NCBI GenBank assembly: GCA_002328035.1 | Contig: DCVL01000054.1 | Coordinates: 1-12,859 of the forward strand | Length of the DNA stretch: 12,859 nt | Direction: 5' to 3' | Source: Geobacter sp. UBA2189 | GTDB taxonomy: Bacteria; Desulfobacterota; Desulfuromonadia; Geobacterales; Pseudopelobacteraceae | Shown here: positions 1-6,972 of the stretch, in pieces | Layout of the letters: each line of letters opens with the position of its first letter | Numbering within the stretch: position 1 is the first letter of the stretch | Made by a program: the position numbers and the translations under genes | Notes under the pieces: model-generated | Seen by the model: only the letters and a program-made list of their open reading frames with translations | Database searches by the model: none | Told to the model about the DNA's origin: nothing

Positions 1-1
1 T

Positions 2-793
2 ATCGGGCGTTTTACAAATGAATCCAATTATGGTCGTGCTCTTATGACGGATCAGGACTATGACCGTATAGGCAAACAGGCATCTGATATGCTTGCAACA
101 AAGATGGTCAAGTCAGGCAAGTTTATTGTTTTTGAGAGGCCGGATCTGAAAAAGGTTCAGAGGGAACAGGAACTGTCCGGTGATGCCTCTCTTGTAGGTG
201 TTGACACCTTGATAATTGGTTCGGTAACTGAGTTTGGACGTTCTGTCACTGGAAAATCAGGTTTTTTGAGTAGCACCAAGGTACAGACTGCTCGTGCCAG
301 GGTTGATGTGAGGCTTGTTGATGTCAAGACCGGTCAGAATTTCTTTTCCGCCTCAGGCATCGGTGAAGCCTCTACAGAGTCGGGAGAAATTGCAGGTTTT
401 GGGAGCCGCGCAGATTATGATGCTACACTTAATGACCGTGCCATATCTGCGGCCATATCCGACATGATTGACCGTCTGGTTTCAACCCTTGATGAGCGTC
501 CCTGGAAAACAGACATATTGCAGATGCAGGGCAATCAGCTCTTTATTAGCGGTGGACAGAGGCAGGGGTTAAAATCTGGTGATATACTACAGGTTATGGA
601 ACAGGGGATGGCAGTTAAAAGCAGGCAGAGCGGTTTTATGATAAATATGCCTTCCAGCAGGGTTGCCACTATCAAGGTGGTTTCGCTATTTGGTGATAGC
701 GAGAACAATGAAGGGGCTGTGACAGAGATAGTACGGGGGACTGTGGATCCGGCAAAACTTTCCAGACTCTACGTTGAGGAGGCAAGGCCATGA
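2..793 (+). CDS. CsgG/HfaB-family protein, 5' end cut by window edge
   Basis: The frame is open from base 2, and the residues before the first in-window ATG at 44 (IGRFTNESNYGRAL) read as normal CsgG-type sequence. The gene therefore starts outside the window, and the ATG at 44 is internal. Family features seen: a DYDRIGKQASDML segment, SGKFIVFERPDLKK, and a VDTLIIGSVTEFG strand followed by VDVRLVDVKTGQ. CsgG-family proteins are periplasm-facing lipoproteins; true CsgG forms the outer-membrane pore for curli export. No curli subunit genes are visible, so an export role is not supported here. The stop overlaps the next start as ATGA (790-793), so the gene heads a translationally coupled lipoprotein operon. 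The family call is secure; the physiological role is unknown. Confidence 0.85.
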   Translation: MGRFTNESNYGRALMTDQDYDRIGKQASDMLATKMVKSGKFIVFERPDLKKVQREQELSGDASLVGVDTLIIGSVTEFGRSVTGKSGFLSSTKVQTARARVDVRLVDVKTGQNFFSASGIGEASTESGEIAGFGSRADYDATLNDRAISAAISDMIDRLVSTLDERPWKTDILQMQGNQLFISGGQRQGLKSGDILQVMEQGMAVKSRQSGFMINMPSSRVATIKVVSLFGDSENNEGAVTEIVRGTVDPAKLSRLYVEEARP

Positions 794-1092
794 AGAGAAG
801 ATTATTTACGGTACTTTTTGTTTCAGCTCTGTTGGCAGGTTGCAGCATGCCAACAACAACTGTAAAGACGGTAGATAGCAGACCGGGGATCTCTATTTCT
901 GGAGCGCCGGATGATGCCCTGCTTCTGCTTGATGGTGTCAAGGTAGGTAATGCTGCGAATTATAACGGCGAACCGAATATTCTTATTGTTGAGCCTGGAA
1001 CCCATCGAGTAGTTGTGCAGCAGGGGGCTACAGTAATATTTGATCAGCTGATATTTGTTGACACTGAAACAAAGCGGATATCTGTCAGATAA
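790..1092 (+). CDS. small outer-membrane-type lipoprotein, PEGA-like
   Basis: This 100-residue protein has a classic lipoprotein signal: MKRRLF, a hydrophobic stretch, then LAGC with the lipidated Cys at residue 18 and Ser at +2. Ser at +2 favours outer-membrane sorting. The mature part (about 33-100) contains SISGAPDDALLLLDGVKVG, then a turn, then VEPGTHRVVVQQG. That layout resembles a PEGA-type beta domain, a surface or carbohydrate-associated fold; the resemblance is by eye only. The start ATG overlaps the stop of the CsgG-like gene by 4 bp, and the next gene begins 9 bp after its stop, so it is the second gene of the operon. No enzymatic residues are apparent. It could be an accessory protein of the CsgG-like protein. 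Confidence 0.75.
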   Translation: MKRRLFTVLFVSALLAGCSMPTTTVKTVDSRPGISISGAPDDALLLLDGVKVGNAANYNGEPNILIVEPGTHRVVVQQGATVIFDQLIFVDTETKRISVR

Positions 1093-1101
1093 GAGGTTTA
1101 A

Positions 1102-1506
1102 GTGTTTATTCGTCTTTCAATACTTATCATTCTTATGCTGCTTTCATCCGGTTGTGCCAAAAGCAGATACTCATGGAACGGGTATGATGACAAACTGTAC
1201 GGTTATTACAAGACTCCAGCAGAATCTGACAGGTTTATGGAGGCTCTGCAGGAGATAATTCAGGAAGCGGAGGTTGAGGGAAGGATCCCTCCAGGGATCT
1301 ATGCCGAGTATGGTTACATGCTTTATGAACGGGGCAGGTTTGCTGATGCTGTGATATGGTACAGGAAGGAACTGGAAAAGTGGCCTGAATCAAGGCTTCT
1401 CATGGAAAAGATGATAGCACTGGCTGAAAAAAGAAGGCTGATGATAGACTCAAAAAATGAGTTAAAGAATCAAACGATTGAAGTAAAAAAGGAAAAGGCG
1501 CCATGA
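1102..1506 (+). CDS. DUF4810-type lipoprotein
   Basis: This 134-residue protein starts with GTG at 1102, preceded by a weak purine-rich AAGAGG 11 bases upstream of it. The N terminus is a hydrophobic signal ending SSGC, with Cys at residue 18; Ser at -3 is a little unusual for a lipobox. The mature region SWNGYDDKLYGYYKTP, followed by a helical EALQEIIQEAE segment and GIYAEYGYMLYERGRFADAVIWYRKE, matches the DUF4810 family. The second half resembles a single TPR-like helix pair. The family is typically found between a CsgG-like gene and a GNA1162/DUF799 gene, as here. The stop overlaps the next start as ATGA. The function is not established; a three-protein outer-membrane complex with its neighbours is an inference from conserved order. 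Confidence 0.8.
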   Translation: MFIRLSILIILMLLSSGCAKSRYSWNGYDDKLYGYYKTPAESDRFMEALQEIIQEAEVEGRIPPGIYAEYGYMLYERGRFADAVIWYRKELEKWPESRLLMEKMIALAEKRRLMIDSKNELKNQTIEVKKEKAP

Positions 1507-2159
1507 ACCGTTCCTTTCTCCTTACTATCGCCATGATTATGCTGTTGGCTGGCTGTGTCACAGCACCGCCTTTAAAGGATACAAGTCGCTTTCAGGCTGC
1601 TGCACCCCGTTCTCTGCTTATCGTTCCGGTTGTTAATCAAAGCGTTGATATAACTGCCTCTGATTATTTTCTTTCCACAATGACAATACCGCTGGCAGAG
1701 AAGGGGTACTACATTTTTCCGGTACATCTGGTTAAAAGAGTGCTCGAGGATGAGGGACTTTCAGATGCTGACCTTGTCCATAACGCTCCTGCAGAAAAAC
1801 TTGGAAGCATGTTCGGCGCGGATGCTATCCTTTATGTGACGATTGAGAGCTGGGATGCCAGATATTATTTTGTAAACACCACAGTGACTGTTCAGCTTGC
1901 CTACGTTATAAAGGATGGCAGATCAGGGGAAACTCTATGGGAACATCGGCAAAGGATGATCTACACTCCACAGAACACCAGCACAGGGAACCTGATAGCT
2001 GACCTTCTTGTAATGGCAGTGAATGCCGCAGTTACAAAGATAGCTCCAAATTATTTGCCTCTGGCCAGGCAGGCCAATGCCATTAGTTTTGCCTATCCTG
2101 GGCCTGGCATACCTCCAGGTCCATATTCTCTCGTTCCTTCAGGTAGTCCAAAAAAATGA
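1503..2159 (+). CDS. GNA1162/DUF799-family lipoprotein
   Basis: This 218-residue protein has an LLAGC lipobox (Cys 18). The mature domain begins PRSLLIVPVVNQSVDITASDYFLSTMTIPLAEKGYYIFPVHLVKRVL. It continues with GADAILYVTIESWDARYYF and a C-terminal proline/glycine-rich tail (YPGPGIPPGPYSL). These blocks are characteristic of the GNA1162 (DUF799) family first described as a surface-exposed meningococcal antigen. Its fold is related to the nucleotide-independent TolB/CsgG-type alpha/beta domain. It is the last gene of the operon, coupled to the DUF4810 gene by a 4-bp overlap. It converges on the dGTPase gene across a 67-bp gap in which no clear hairpin terminator is visible. The role is unknown beyond envelope localisation. 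Confidence 0.85.
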   Translation: MNRSFLLTIAMIMLLAGCVTAPPLKDTSRFQAAAPRSLLIVPVVNQSVDITASDYFLSTMTIPLAEKGYYIFPVHLVKRVLEDEGLSDADLVHNAPAEKLGSMFGADAILYVTIESWDARYYFVNTTVTVQLAYVIKDGRSGETLWEHRQRMIYTPQNTSTGNLIADLLVMAVNAAVTKIAPNYLPLARQANAISFAYPGPGIPPGPYSLVPSGSPKK

Positions 2160-2226
2160 ATTTTTGTTCCAGCGTAACTATTCAGCTCTCTACTGTTCGA
2201 CCATAAGGTTTGGCCATGTAAACTGT

Positions 2227-3369
2227 TTAAACCCTCTCAAATGTCTCAAAGAGTGTTTTGTAGTCATCAAGAGCGTATCTGTCAGTCATCCCTGCGAGAT
2301 AATCCGCAACGGTTCTTTCTGTTCCGTTATTCTCTATCTTGCGGTGATACTTTGGAGGCAGCAGATTGGGGCGTTTTAAGTAGGTTTCAAACAGTTTGGA
2401 AAGGATATGCTCGGCCTTTACCCTCATCTTGTCAACCTTGTGATGACGGTACAGCTTCTCCTTCAAAAATTTCTTCAGCAACTGGTTTTCAGCCTCAAAT
2501 TGCGGACTGAAATGAACCAGCACCCGGTTGATGTTTCTTAGATCATCGAGGTTTTTTATGTTGTAGTTGATTATGTTGGTGTAAGTGGTCTCACAGATGT
2601 CTGTGATCTGCATGCCGATAAGGGAGCTTACAGTCCTTGATACGAGACGTTTGTCGTCAATAACAGGATATCTCTCACGTATCCGGTTTGCCATCCGTTC
2701 CCATAGTTCAACCCCTTTCAACTGCTCAAGTGTCAGATAGCCTGATTTAAGGCCATCATCAAGGTCGTGGTTGTTATAGGCTATCTCATCTGCATAGTTT
2801 ATAAGCTGGGCTTCGATTGAAGGGACTTTGTCCGGCAGGAATTCATCCATTATCCTGCAAGGTAGATCGTGCGGTGAGGAATGTTTTAAAATCCCCTCAC
2901 GAACCTCCCATGAGAGGTTAAGCCCGTCAAATTCCGGATATCTCTCCTCCAGTTCGTCAACAACCCTGAATGACTGATAATTATGCTCAAATCCACCGTA
3001 GCCCTGCATAAGATTGTTCAAGACCTCTTCACCTGTGTGGCCAAAAGGGGTATGACCCAGATCGTGCGACAGAGCCAGCGCCTCGGTTAAGTCAACATTA
3101 AGGTTCAGTCTTCTGGCGATTGCCCTGCCGATCTGAGCTACCTCCAGCGAATGCGTAAGTCTGGTGCGGTAATAGTCTCCTTCATGGTTCAAAAAGACCT
3201 GGGTTTTGTATTCAAGGCGTCGAAATGCCGCACAATGGATGATCCTGTCTCTGTCCCTTTCAAACATCGGCCGGAGATCTCCCGACTGTTCCATGTATTT
3301 ACGGCCTTTTGATCCAGCGCTGGTGCAGGCATATCCAGCCAGCGAAGGAGATTCAGTGTAATCAAACAT
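2227..3369 (-). CDS. dgt: deoxyguanosinetriphosphate triphosphohydrolase-like protein
   Basis: This 380-residue HD-domain enzyme of the dGTPase family is expected to hydrolyse dNTPs, typically dGTP, to the deoxynucleoside and triphosphate in the cytosol. The metal-binding HD signature is complete: His73 in RLTHSLEV, His102-Asp103 in SHDLGHTPFGHTGEE, and Asp194 in NYADEIAYNNHD. The N-terminal FERDRDRIIHCAAFRRLEYKTQVF block is the hallmark of this family. The length is that of the shorter (type 2) dGTPase-like proteins. The ATG at 3369 is supported by AAAGGAG about 6 bases upstream. The gene is convergent with the lipoprotein operon and divergent from the methylase gene. It looks like native chromosome and is the last such gene before the restriction-modification and integron region. 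Substrate preference cannot be read from sequence. Confidence 0.93.
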   Translation of the reverse strand: MFDYTESPSLAGYACTSAGSKGRKYMEQSGDLRPMFERDRDRIIHCAAFRRLEYKTQVFLNHEGDYYRTRLTHSLEVAQIGRAIARRLNLNVDLTEALALSHDLGHTPFGHTGEEVLNNLMQGYGGFEHNYQSFRVVDELEERYPEFDGLNLSWEVREGILKHSSPHDLPCRIMDEFLPDKVPSIEAQLINYADEIAYNNHDLDDGLKSGYLTLEQLKGVELWERMANRIRERYPVIDDKRLVSRTVSSLIGMQITDICETTYTNIINYNIKNLDDLRNINRVLVHFSPQFEAENQLLKKFLKEKLYRHHKVDKMRVKAEHILSKLFETYLKRPNLLPPKYHRKIENNGTERTVADYLAGMTDRYALDDYKTLFETFERV

Positions 3370-3539
3370 TTACGCTCCTTTGTGGGATAATCCGTGGCTC
3401 TGTACGACCGGTCGTTATTCCCTGTTCCAGATAAAATAGCTTGTCATGGCGAGGTTATCATATTATTCCGTTACATTCGAGTTTCTTCTGAAATGAAAAA
3501 AGCGTAAAAATTTCCGACAAAAACTATAATAAAAAATAA

Positions 3540-3555
3540 AATTAATATATTAATT
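3540..3555. promoter_or_regulatory. A+T-rich perfect palindrome upstream of the methylase gene
   Basis: The region 3370-3596 lies between the divergent dGTPase and methylase genes and holds no gene. Its right part is very A+T rich. It contains a TATAAT match (3525-3530) without a convincing -35 box. Next comes a perfect 16-bp palindrome, AATTAATATATTAATT, 42 bp before the chosen methylase start. Palindromes at such places often serve as repressor or controller sites in restriction-modification loci. With pure A/T composition, chance is a serious alternative. Confidence 0.3.
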
Positions 3556-3596
3556 ACGGACAGTTATTAATGCAAAGTTTAACTCAAGGTAGAACC

Positions 3597-4421
3597 ATGG
3601 CATCTTGGACAATCCCCAGGCCTTTTGTAAAGTGGGCCGGCGGCAAGCGCCAACTTGTTGATCTTCTTCTTAAGAATGCCCCAGTATCCTTCAACAGATA
3701 TCTGGAGCCTTTTATAGGGGGGGGAGCCCTGCTTTTCAATATTCTGCCTCATAATGCAATAATTTCGGATATTAACCCCGAATTAATAAATGCGTACAAG
3801 GTTATTGCAAAAGATCCTGAGGGGTTGCTGGCATCTCTGCGTCTGCATCGAAATGAGGAAGAATATTTTTATCAGGTAAGAGGGATGGATATCTCAAACA
3901 TGTCTGAAATTGAACGTGCGAGCCGATTTATTTTCCTTAATAAAACCTGCTTTAATGGGCTTTACAGAGAAAACAGCAAAGGGAAATTTAATGTCCCGTT
4001 TGGAAGGTACAAGAACCCTAATATTGATGATGGAGATAACCTGCGGGCAATATCCTCATATCTGAACGGTTCAAAAATCGAAATTCTCTGCCAAGACTAC
4101 AAAACCACTGCTGGTATGGCAAAAGCAGGAGATTTTGTCTATTTTGATCCTCCATACCACCCAATCAGCCAGACAGCTTCATTTACCAGGTATGCAAAAG
4201 GGGATTTCGCCGCATCGGATCAGGAGGCACTTGCGGAGACATTCCACAGCCTCTCAAAAAAGGGATGCCATCTGATGTTGAGCAACAGCAATGTCCCTTT
4301 TATCAGAGAGTTGTATAAGGAATTTAATGTTATTGAGATTGAGGCGTCACGTTTTATCAACTGCAAGGCAGACAAAAGAGGTAAAGGTCTGTACGAGGTT
4401 CTGGTTAAAAATTACGACTAA
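3597..4421 (+). CDS. Dam-like DNA N6-adenine methyltransferase
   Basis: This 274-residue protein is a class alpha (D12 class) adenine methylase that transfers a methyl group from SAM to adenine; GATC is the usual target of the family. Visible motifs: FVKWAGGKRQL (motif X, residues 10-20), PFIGGGALLF (motif I, SAM binding, 38-47), NKTCFNGLYREN (115-126) and the catalytic DPPY (184-187). An in-frame ATG exists at 3570, but 3597 is preferred: AAGG sits 7 bases upstream, and family members start just before the motif X block. It lies 46 bp ahead of a putative nuclease on the same strand, which suggests a type II restriction-modification pair over a housekeeping Dam. The A+T-rich upstream DNA, unlike the neighbours, hints at horizontal transfer. 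Confidence 0.92.
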   Translation: MASWTIPRPFVKWAGGKRQLVDLLLKNAPVSFNRYLEPFIGGGALLFNILPHNAIISDINPELINAYKVIAKDPEGLLASLRLHRNEEEYFYQVRGMDISNMSEIERASRFIFLNKTCFNGLYRENSKGKFNVPFGRYKNPNIDDGDNLRAISSYLNGSKIEILCQDYKTTAGMAKAGDFVYFDPPYHPISQTASFTRYAKGDFAASDQEALAETFHSLSKKGCHLMLSNSNVPFIRELYKEFNVIEIEASRFINCKADKRGKGLYEVLVKNYD

Positions 4422-4467
4422 TCTTTTTTATCACATTTGTAAACAGATTAAGTTTGGTAGGGGCTGA

Positions 4468-4992
4468 ATGGTCGTCACTAACTACAGTTATACAATGAAT
4501 GCAGCCAGTGGCGTTGCAAAACAGGCTGCGAGAGATATTGAAGCCTGGTTGCTTGCAAAACCGGAAGCGATTGAGGTAATAAATGTTGAGGACTCCTCTG
4601 ATTACAGAGAGAAGGACATTGACCTTATCTATAAGTACAGGAATAAAGCAGGTGCAGAACTGACCACTTCAATTGAGATAAAAGGTGACAGATGGCACCG
4701 GACAGGGAACTATTTTTTGGAAACTACCAGCAATGACCAGAAAAAAACTCCAGGATGCTTTATCTATTCCGAGGCGGATTGGTTATTTTATTACTTTGTT
4801 GAAATCAGGCAGCTGCATATAATACCAATGCTTGAAGCGCGTAAATGGTTTACTGATAACATTAATGATTTCAAGGAAAAAAAGACAATGACACCTTTGG
4901 CTAATGGTTCGCATTACAATACAGTTGGTCGTCTGGTGCCTGTAAACGTTCTACAGAAAGCTGTCACTAAGATAAAAGTAGTCAATATTTAG
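4468..4992 (+). CDS. putative PD-(D/E)XK restriction endonuclease partner
   Basis: I do not recognise a named family for this 174-residue protein. It contains a plausible PD-(D/E)XK nuclease core: acidic residues in REKDIDLIYKY (Asp50, Asp52), then a beta strand with SIEIKGDRWH, giving Glu70-Ile-Lys72 as the ExK element. Downstream comes FLETTSNDQKKTPGCFIYSEADWLFYYF, with an alternating hydrophobic strand. Following directly after a Dam-like methylase, this suggests the cognate restriction enzyme, probably cutting a GATC-containing site; that specificity is inferred only from the methylase. The start at 4468 follows a G-rich GGGGCTGA. The stop lies only 9 bp from a broken attC, so the integron end was joined to, or deleted up to, this locus. 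Confidence 0.55.
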   Translation: MVVTNYSYTMNAASGVAKQAARDIEAWLLAKPEAIEVINVEDSSDYREKDIDLIYKYRNKAGAELTTSIEIKGDRWHRTGNYFLETTSNDQKKTPGCFIYSEADWLFYYFVEIRQLHIIPMLEARKWFTDNINDFKEKKTMTPLANGSHYNTVGRLVPVNVLQKAVTKIKVVNI

Positions 4993-5001
4993 TGAGGCAT
5001 A

Positions 5002-5051
5002 GCTGAAATTCAGCGCACAGTAAGCCAGTCCGAGTTGATTGAGCCGTTAGG
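5002..5051 (-). repeat. truncated attC (R''/L'' half only) at array end
   Basis: These 50 bp match the high-coordinate half of the 132-bp attC family, from GCTGAAATTCAG to GAGCCGTTAGG. They are closest to the site at 11845-11976. The other 82 bp, with the L' and R' cores, are absent and replaced by unrelated DNA ending in the nuclease gene. Without R' the site cannot act as a normal recombination partner. Confidence 0.9.
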
Positions 5052-5085
5052 TTGCAGGCCTCTATTGGGCAATTTGCTTCTGTAC

Positions 5086-5110
5086 AATAGTATCAATTGG
5101 TGATACTATT
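5086..5110. promoter_or_regulatory. hicAB operator, perfect inverted repeat
   Basis: Arms AATAGTATCA and TGATACTATT (10 of 10 bases) are separated by the 5-bp spacer ATTGG and end 5 bp before the hicA start. HicB proteins with a DNA-binding C terminus repress their own promoter, so this is the probable operator. It overlaps the place where the transcript must start; no clean -35/-10 pair was identified. Confidence 0.75.
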
Positions 5111-5115
5111 TCTGC

Positions 5116-5370
5116 ATGAATAACAAACACCGCAAAACTCTGGATGCTATATTTACGGAGCCTGCTCTTTCAAATATTGCATGGTCTGACATTGAGTCGT
5201 TGCTTCTGGCCGTAGGTACACAAAGATTTGAAGGCAATGGCTCACGAGTACGGTTTTTGTTGAATGATGTCAGAGCCACCTTTCACCGGCCACACCCGCA
5301 AAAAGAGACGGATAAAGGGGCTGTCGTTTCAGTAAGAAGGTTTCTTGAAGCAGGAGGTATAAAGCCATGA
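5116..5370 (+). CDS. hicA: HicA-family mRNA interferase toxin
   Basis: This 84-residue toxin has the double-stranded-RNA-binding-like HicA fold and is expected to cleave mRNA during translation. The sequence shows MNNKHRKTLDAIF, WSDIESLLLAVG, GNGSRVRFLLN and FHRPHPQKETDKGAV-SVRRFLEAGGI. This matches the longer HicA subfamily, in which the His residues of FHRPHP (57, 60) carry catalytic function. It is coupled to hicB by an ATGA overlap (5367-5370), toxin first, as usual for hicAB. The gene lies on the plus strand, against the direction of the array, and has its own operator. It belongs to the last cassette, whose attC is halved, so the module should be fixed in the chromosome. Confidence 0.88.
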   Translation: MNNKHRKTLDAIFTEPALSNIAWSDIESLLLAVGTQRFEGNGSRVRFLLNDVRATFHRPHPQKETDKGAVVSVRRFLEAGGIKP

Positions 5371-5699
5371 TGGAATATAAAGGATATATAGGCAAAGTTG
5401 AGTTTGATGATGAAGCAGAAATCTTCCACGGTGAAGTAATTAACACCCGTGATGTAATAACCTTTCAAGGCACCACAGTAGCCGAAATAAAACAGGCTTT
5501 TCATGATTCAGTAGAAGACTACCTTGATTTCTGCGCCCAACTTGGCCATGAACCAGAAAAACCGTTTACCGGTAAGTTCATGGTTCGAATCCCGCCTGAC
5601 CTCCACCGTAGAATTTATTCTTCTGCTCGTATTGCCGGAAAAAGTATTAATGCTTGGGTAATAGAGCAACTAAAACAATCCACCGCATATGTAAATTAG
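5367..5699 (+). CDS. hicB: HicB-family antitoxin with RHH-type C terminus
   Basis: This 110-residue protein starts inside the hicA stop (ATGA). The N-terminal partial RNase-H-like HicB domain is seen as YKGYIGKVEFDDEAEIFHGEVINTRDVITFQGTTVAEIKQAFHDSVEDYLDFC. The C terminus, KFMVRIPPDLHRRIYSSARIAGKSINAWVIEQLKQ, is a typical ribbon-helix-helix DNA-binding module. It should neutralise HicA by direct binding and repress the operon at the inverted repeat 5086-5110. The stop lies 27 bp before the next attC, on the R' side. That is the reverse of normal cassette polarity and confirms that hicAB is inverted in its cassette. Confidence 0.9.
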   Translation: MMEYKGYIGKVEFDDEAEIFHGEVINTRDVITFQGTTVAEIKQAFHDSVEDYLDFCAQLGHEPEKPFTGKFMVRIPPDLHRRIYSSARIAGKSINAWVIEQLKQSTAYVN

Positions 5700-5725
5700 C
5701 CTGTAATTCCCTGCTATTTTACCAA

Positions 5726-5857
5726 ACCTAACGTTTACGAGATAACCGGCTGGCGATGCCGGAGCGATGCTGCTTGAACTGCCAACCAACTGACGACTGA
5801 GAAACTGGTAAAATTCAGCGCAACCCCAGCCAGTCCAAGTTGATTGAGCCGTTAGGC
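5726..5857 (-). repeat. attC, 132 bp
   Basis: Core sites are ACCTAAC (5726-5732) and GTTAGGC (5851-5857), with GATAACCGGCTGGCGATGCC in one arm and GCCAGTCCAAGTTGATTGAG in the other. It is the attC of the first RelE-like/XRE cassette. The antitoxin stop codon TAA is formed by bases 5852-5854 inside the core site itself. Confidence 0.95.
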
Positions 5858-6166
5858 ATGCTCCGGCACAAACTTGATTTCGAGGTGGCAGCCAACGGCT
5901 TGAGCATATTTTTTGAGGGTTGAAAGGGAAGGAGAGTGCTTGCCTGCTGCTTCAAGTCTTGATATGGCGCTTTTGGTTGTCCCCATACGTTCAGCAACAG
6001 CCTCCTGAGACAGGCCGACACGAGCCCGGGCTGAAAGCATTTCTTTGACGAGTGCGTACTCTTCTTCTAGTTCATCATACGCTTTCTGGAAACTTTCACG
6101 TTGTTTTGACTTTTCGATGAAAGCGGCGTGGTTATGAGCAACCAGTTTATATTGTGAATTAGCCAT
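5852..6166 (-). CDS. XRE-family antitoxin (HigA-like)
   Basis: This 104-residue antitoxin begins MANSQYKLV. The ATG at 6166 is preferred over the one at 6196 because AGGAGG lies 6 bases upstream; that Shine-Dalgarno sits within the end of the toxin gene. The N-terminal helical region (1-45, with ELEEEYALVKEML) probably contacts the toxin. An XRE helix-turn-helix follows: RARVGLSQEAVAERMGTTKSAISRLEAAGKHSPSLSTLKKYAQAVG. It overlaps the toxin by 8 bp in the order toxin-antitoxin, as in higBA. It probably represses the promoter at 6493-6521. The last codon runs into the attC, whose core supplies the stop. It is paralogous to the antitoxin at 6682-6972. Confidence 0.9.
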   Translation of the reverse strand: MANSQYKLVAHNHAAFIEKSKQRESFQKAYDELEEEYALVKEMLSARARVGLSQEAVAERMGTTKSAISRLEAAGKHSPSLSTLKKYAQAVGCHLEIKFVPEHA

Positions 6167-6485
6167 TTTGTACCTCCTTGACACGTTTGCGAGCAACTTT
6201 TATTTCATTCTCAGGAGTTTCCTGTGTTTTCTTGATGAATGCATGAAGGATGATGATGCGTTGACCAATAAGATAGCAGTAGAAGGTTCTTCCGATACCT
6301 TCTTTCCCTTTGGGGCGCAATTCAAACAAGCCCTTACCCAATGCCTTTGAGTGTGGCATTTTCAAATTCGGCCCGAATTCCATCAACAGTTCAACAAGTC
6401 TGGCGTAGTCGGCAAGAATGCCGTCAGGCCACGCTTCAATTTCCTTTAGAACGTGCTCATTAAAATATTCGATGGTATAGTTCAT
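6159..6485 (-). CDS. RelE/HigB-superfamily toxin (phage Gp49-like)
   Basis: This 108-residue toxin of the Gp49-like/HigB branch is expected to be a ribosome-dependent mRNA endonuclease. Family blocks: MNYTIEYFNEHVLKEIEAWPDGILADYARLVELL, MPHSKALGKGLFELRPKGKEGIGRTFYCYLIGQRIIILHAFIKKTQETPENEI and ARKRVKEV. The ATG at 6485 is chosen because an upstream in-frame ATG (6521) would lie in the -35 box of the promoter. No Shine-Dalgarno precedes 6485, and the predicted transcript start falls on or one base before the ATG, so translation may be leaderless. The antitoxin follows with an 8-bp overlap and its own strong ribosome site, which would favour antitoxin synthesis. Confidence 0.88.
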   Translation of the reverse strand: MNYTIEYFNEHVLKEIEAWPDGILADYARLVELLMEFGPNLKMPHSKALGKGLFELRPKGKEGIGRTFYCYLIGQRIIILHAFIKKTQETPENEIKVARKRVKEVQNG

Positions 6486-6492
6486 GTGGATA

Positions 6493-6521
6493 AAGTTAGC
6501 AAATATGAGAACATGTGTCAA
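6493..6521 (-). promoter_or_regulatory. promoter of first RelE-like/XRE cassette
   Basis: On the minus strand, TTGACA (6516-6521) is followed by exactly 17 bp and then TAACTT (6493-6498). Only 7 bp separate the -10 box from the toxin ATG, so the transcript should start at the start codon. The element CATATTTGCTA in the spacer recurs at the promoter of the second pair and may be a shared operator half. Confidence 0.8.
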
Positions 6522-6544
6522 CCTGTGGAATTATGAGTGTAAAT

Positions 6545-6676
6545 GCCTAACGTTTGCGAGATAACCGGCTGGCGATGCCGGAGCGGTGCTGCTTGACTAA
6601 CCGACATACTTCCGACTGAGAAACTGGTGCAATTTAACACACATTAAGCCAGTCCGAGTTGATTGAGCCGTTAGAC
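6545..6676 (-). repeat. attC, 132 bp
   Basis: Cores GCCTAAC (6545-6551) and GTTAGAC (6670-6676). The central part (CTGACTAACCGACATACTTC) is shared with the site at 7779 and differs from most others, marking an attC subfamily. It belongs to the cassette of the second RelE-like/XRE pair, whose antitoxin stops 5 bp away. Confidence 0.95.
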
Positions 6677-6681
6677 CAGTA

Positions 6682-6972
6682 TTAGTGGGCTTCGTGAACC
6701 AACTTCAATTCAAGACGGCATCCTAGGGCATGGGCGTATTTACGCAAAGTAGAAAGAGAAGGAGAATGTTTGCTGTTGAATGATTCAAGGCGTGCAATAG
6801 CAGACTGTGTAGTGCCGATACGCCTTGCAACCTCTGTTTGAGATACGCCTGCGGCGGCTCTTGCTTTGAGGAATTCGTCAAGAATAGCGAACTCCTCATC
6901 AAGGTTGTCATATTCTGTTTTAACATCTGCACAATTGAGGGCTTTTGCTTTAAATTCTTTATGGGTTAGCAT
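6682..6972 (-). CDS. XRE-family antitoxin of second pair (HigA-like)
   Basis: This 96-residue protein has an N-terminal helical region (HKEFKAKALNCADVKTEYDNLDEEFAILDEFLKARAAAG). The XRE helix-turn-helix is VSQTEVARRIGTTQSAIARLESFNSKHSPSLSTLRKYAHALGCRLELKLV. It is clearly related to the antitoxin at 5852-6166: the same GTT(K/Q)SAI(S/A)RLE and KHSPSLSTL(K/R)KYA blocks. GGAG lies 8 bases upstream of the ATG, inside the toxin gene, which it overlaps by 14 bp. Expected role: bind and neutralise the upstream toxin and repress the promoter over the palindrome at 7302-7317. Confidence 0.9.
   Translation of the reverse strand: MLTHKEFKAKALNCADVKTEYDNLDEEFAILDEFLKARAAAGVSQTEVARRIGTTQSAIARLESFNSKHSPSLSTLRKYAHALGCRLELKLVHEAH

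Noticed and set aside
5098..5106. TGATAC in the hicAB operator resembling the TGAYAC decamers at 11060-11253
   Set aside because: A single hexamer inside an inverted repeat, without 10-bp tandem copies; coincidence is the simpler reading.
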